From Dysgonamonadaceae bacterium (lineage in GTDB: Bacteria > Bacteroidota > Bacteroidia > Bacteroidales > Azobacteroidaceae): DNA of 38,200 bases. The notes under the pieces were generated by a model. The model was not told the origin of the DNA and did not search any database. It saw only the letters and a list, made by a program, of their open reading frames with translations. The translations under genes were made by a program, and so were the position numbers. The stretch lies in NCBI GenBank assembly GCA_031253625.1, contig JAIRVZ010000047.1, positions 1 through 38,200 on the forward strand, read 5' to 3'. Below, one piece after another: positions 36,119-38,200 of this stretch. Each line of letters starts with the position of its first letter. Positions within the stretch are counted from its first letter, which is position 1.

Positions 36119-36201
36119 TATTTTTCCCAAAAACCTTGCGGCGGCTAAACACTTCATTATCCCAGCCTGCGAAGCACAGGAATACCGGCTTTAGCAGCCG
36201 G
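36119..36201. repeat. Right arm of the split palindrome, with a 6-bp hairpin
   Basis: ATTTTTCCCAAAAACC (36120-36135), CCTTGC, GGCGGCTAAACAC, GCCTGCGAAGCA and GGAATACC (36179-36186) are the ordered complements of the left arm at 34420-34505. Just outside, CCGGCT (36185-36190) and AGCCGG (36196-36201) form a perfect hairpin 32 bp before the DUF4326 start codon. Bases 36202-36232 are an AT-rich leader. Confidence 0.8.
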
Positions 36202-36232
36202 AAATTGTATAATAATTAAAAATAAAACAATT

Positions 36233-36523
36233 ATGACAAATGTTGTAAACATTCGCATTTCCGATTACGATGCGTATATCGGGAGAGCAGGAAAAGGACA
36301 GGACGGATATTTCGGTAATCCGTTCCGATTGAGAGCGAACGAATCAAGAGGCGCAACAATCGAGCAGTACAGGAAATATTTTTATGACCGATTGGAAACC
36401 GACCCGGAATTTAAACGCAGGATACATGAATTGAAAGGCAAAACGCTGGGATGCTTCTGTAAACCGTCTGCGTGTCATGGAGATGTAATTGCGGAATATT
36501 TAAATAACTTACAAAATATTTAA
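36233..36523 (+). CDS. DUF4326 domain protein
   Basis: The 96-residue protein shows the DUF4326 signature: an early YIGRAG.......GNPF motif (residues about 15-30), RKYFYDRL.TDPEFKRRI in the middle, and LGCFCKP..CHGDVIAEYL near the end. The Cys-x-Cys and Cys-His pattern suggests metal or nucleotide binding, but the function is unknown. The family is common on phages, plasmids and integrative elements. It opens a + strand run of four genes and is followed 2 bp later by the next gene. Confidence 0.88.
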   Translation: MTNVVNIRISDYDAYIGRAGKGQDGYFGNPFRLRANESRGATIEQYRKYFYDRLETDPEFKRRIHELKGKTLGCFCKPSACHGDVIAEYLNNLQNI

Positions 36524-36525
36524 TT

Positions 36526-37194
36526 ATGAATCTACAAATGAAATTAGACAAGCTGCACAGGGAAACCGTTTCCTCCCTGTGCAGCATCAAAGAATTTCCC
36601 GAAGGATTACTACCCCACGCTGTATATGTGGAAGAAGAAACCGAACAATCGCTTCCCTTCGGTAATCCTGTTTATAATCCGTACAACCTGATAAGAATAT
36701 TTCCTGACGGAACATGTATTCTTGAAAATCCGGAAACCGGAACGGAAAGTAAACGGCAACTCAACGAAATCAATACTAACTGGCTGATAACCGTATGGAG
36801 CTATTACCGGGATTTATCCGGCGCACGAGGACAGACGCCGGTCAAAAACAGTATTACAAAACTGCTGCAACAGATGAATCCAATCGCTTCAGCGCTTATA
36901 ACAAGCCTGTTTATAACAGATTTCACGGTTCACGATACTAAATTTATTCGCCAAACGAAAGCAAAAACACCGTTTATCTGGCTTGTTTACGAATCGGGAA
37001 CGCATCTTTACACCACAAATGAAGTCGGGCAATTACAGGATTTTCTTAAAATACTGGATTATTATGAAAGTTATTCCGAAGCGGATTTTTGCCTGTTCCG
37101 GTATGATGGCAACAAGCTGTTTCCCGTGTTCCCTAATGTTACACGCATGTTAACAGAGAGTGAATTAACAAAATATACCCCATTGAAAAATTAA
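36526..37194 (+). CDS. Hypothetical accessory-element protein, 222 aa
   Basis: I do not recognise this soluble protein. It has no signal or TM segment. Visible parts are NPYNLIRIFPDGTCILENPETG, a W-rich NWLITVWSYYRDLSG, FITDFTVHDTKFIRQTK, and FIWLVYESGTHLYT. It begins 2 bp after the DUF4326 gene and is probably co-translated with it. The gene neighbourhood suggests a mobile-element accessory role. Confidence 0.7.
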   Translation: MNLQMKLDKLHRETVSSLCSIKEFPEGLLPHAVYVEEETEQSLPFGNPVYNPYNLIRIFPDGTCILENPETGTESKRQLNEINTNWLITVWSYYRDLSGARGQTPVKNSITKLLQQMNPIASALITSLFITDFTVHDTKFIRQTKAKTPFIWLVYESGTHLYTTNEVGQLQDFLKILDYYESYSEADFCLFRYDGNKLFPVFPNVTRMLTESELTKYTPLKN

Positions 37195-37199
37195 ACATC

Positions 37200-37355
37200 A
37201 TGGAAGAAATTGGAATTTCAGCAATGCTGATTATGCCTTACAAAGGCTACCGTAATATCGAATTACTTCGTCAAGTCGGCTGCAAATGGCTGGTACGCAT
37301 CTCGGGCAGCGGACTGGAAATTGAAGTTTACGAAGACGAATTTGTGCTGGACTAA
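37200..37355 (+). CDS. Small hypothetical protein, 51 aa
   Basis: The ATG at 37200 opens a 52-codon frame ending in TAA at 37353. The protein begins MEEIGISAMLIMPYKGYRNI, contains GCKWLVRISGSGLEIEVYED and ends EFVLD. It is placed 5 bp after the preceding gene in the same direction, with similar codon use. No function is recognised. Confidence 0.6.
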   Translation: MEEIGISAMLIMPYKGYRNIELLRQVGCKWLVRISGSGLEIEVYEDEFVLD

Positions 37356-37423
37356 AACTCCGGCACAATTTATTTTAAACCCATATTAAATTCATTTATA
37401 AACAATTAAAAACAAAAAAAATT

Positions 37424-38200
37424 ATGGACAATTTACAGAATCAGAGAGGATTGAACGAAGTTGTTATCAACAAAGTACACCGGATGATTGAAAACAAGAA
37501 GACAGGTGTTTGGGAAACGATGCAGCGACTGACACATGAGGGAAGCATCGCACAGGATTACATCGCACCCATCGGTGTGGAACTCCGGCAAAGTAAGCAG
37601 ACGCCTGTTATCACATTTCATGGCAATGGAGAACTCGTTATGAATATGCGAAATGAACAGTTTACACTACATGAAAACGCCGTTGGACAGTTTGCCGAAA
37701 AAATGAATATTCCTACAACGTATCTCCGTGAACTTGCACGAGGCGACGAGTGGCAAAAACAACTGGCAGCAACCGTTCTGAACGAACATTCAGGCTGGAC
37801 AGAGCGTCAACGGGTGCTTGTCCGCAGTGTAGGAACTGAAGTAAGAGGCGTATTGAGTGATAGCTATCGCAGACTGAACAGTGTCATGATACTGACCGCT
37901 TTCATTGAAGAAGCCGGAAAGCAGGGCGCAGTTGTTGCCGATGCTAAAATGACAGATACAAAAATCTGGGCAGAAACCATTCTGCCGATGCCAATTAGCA
38001 TTCCTACCCTGAAAAACGGCGAAGTCATCATATTTATGGGTGCACGATTTTCAACAAGCGATTACGGAGACGGTGCAGTCGATATGCGTGCATTTTTATT
38101 AAACGGCGCATGCCTCAATGGAATGGTCAGAGAATCGGTAATGAAGCAAATCCATCTGGGCGCACGCCTGCCGGATAACCTGCAACTCTCCAATAAAGCT
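37424..38200 (+). CDS. DUF932 (phage/plasmid-like) protein, 3' end cut
   Basis: The frame is open from the ATG at 37424 to the window edge (259 codons) with no stop, so the gene continues outside. The sequence matches DUF932-type proteins: HENAVGQFAEKMNIPTTYLREL, WTERQRVLVRSVGTEVRGVLSDSYRRLNS, GARFSTSDYGDGAVDMRAFLLNG and GMVRESVMKQIHLG. Members are typical of plasmids, phages and conjugative elements, and some act as anti-restriction or replication-associated proteins; the exact role is not established. An AT-rich leader of 68 bp separates it from the 51-aa gene. Confidence 0.85.
   Translation, partial: MDNLQNQRGLNEVVINKVHRMIENKKTGVWETMQRLTHEGSIAQDYIAPIGVELRQSKQTPVITFHGNGELVMNMRNEQFTLHENAVGQFAEKMNIPTTYLRELARGDEWQKQLAATVLNEHSGWTERQRVLVRSVGTEVRGVLSDSYRRLNSVMILTAFIEEAGKQGAVVADAKMTDTKIWAETILPMPISIPTLKNGEVIIFMGARFSTSDYGDGAVDMRAFLLNGACLNGMVRESVMKQIHLGARLPDNLQLSNKA

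Overview
The window is low to moderate in G+C and comes from a member of the Bacteroidota, probably a Bacteroidales-like bacterium. The grounds are lipoproteins with BACON and FISUMP domains, a giant SprB-repeat protein ending in a type IX secretion (T9SS) sorting domain, TAnnTTTG-type promoter elements, and DUF4326/DUF932 accessory genes. No tRNA, rRNA or CRISPR array was seen.

Left region (1-7427, + strand). Six closely spaced genes encode exported proteins. They are the 3' part of a repeat-rich class 3 lipase, a FISUMP lipoprotein, a protein with an NTF2-like C-terminus, a TPR protein with a recent internal duplication, and two paralogues. The paralogues share one N-terminal domain but carry different C-termini (outer-membrane barrel versus TonB C-terminal domain).

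Second region (7428-9787). A large imperfect palindrome of about 185 bp sits just before an unrecognised 141-aa gene. Opposing it is a small minus-strand operon: GlsB/YeaQ-type membrane protein, GNAT acetyltransferase and HXXEE membrane protein.

Central region (9788-34185, - strand). Nine tightly packed genes form one apparent 24-kb operon behind a Bacteroidota-type promoter at 34212-34243. Reading from the promoter, the order is: a 1483-aa exported beta-rich protein; a 2326-aa SprB-repeat T9SS protein; a 1937-aa exported protein with an HExxH metallopeptidase domain and a toxin-like C-terminus; a 147-aa protein overlapping it by 4 bp (candidate immunity protein); a two-TM protein; an exported helical-repeat protein; a BACON-FISUMP lipoprotein; an FN3-repeat protein; and a 575-aa outer-membrane barrel. 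I read this as a cell-surface adhesin and polymorphic-toxin locus. The base composition falls sharply inside the 1937-aa gene, just after the metallopeptidase domain, as expected if the 3' half and its immunity gene were exchanged as a cassette. This is the best candidate for an interesting system in the window.

Right region (34213-38200). An IS110-family element (about 34506-36105) lies inside a second copy of the same palindrome family found at 7.6 kb, splitting it into two arms. Its non-coding flank is highly structured and may encode the element's guide RNA. To the right are four genes of plasmid, phage or integrative-element type (DUF4326, two unknowns, and a DUF932 protein cut by the window edge), which suggests an accessory region.
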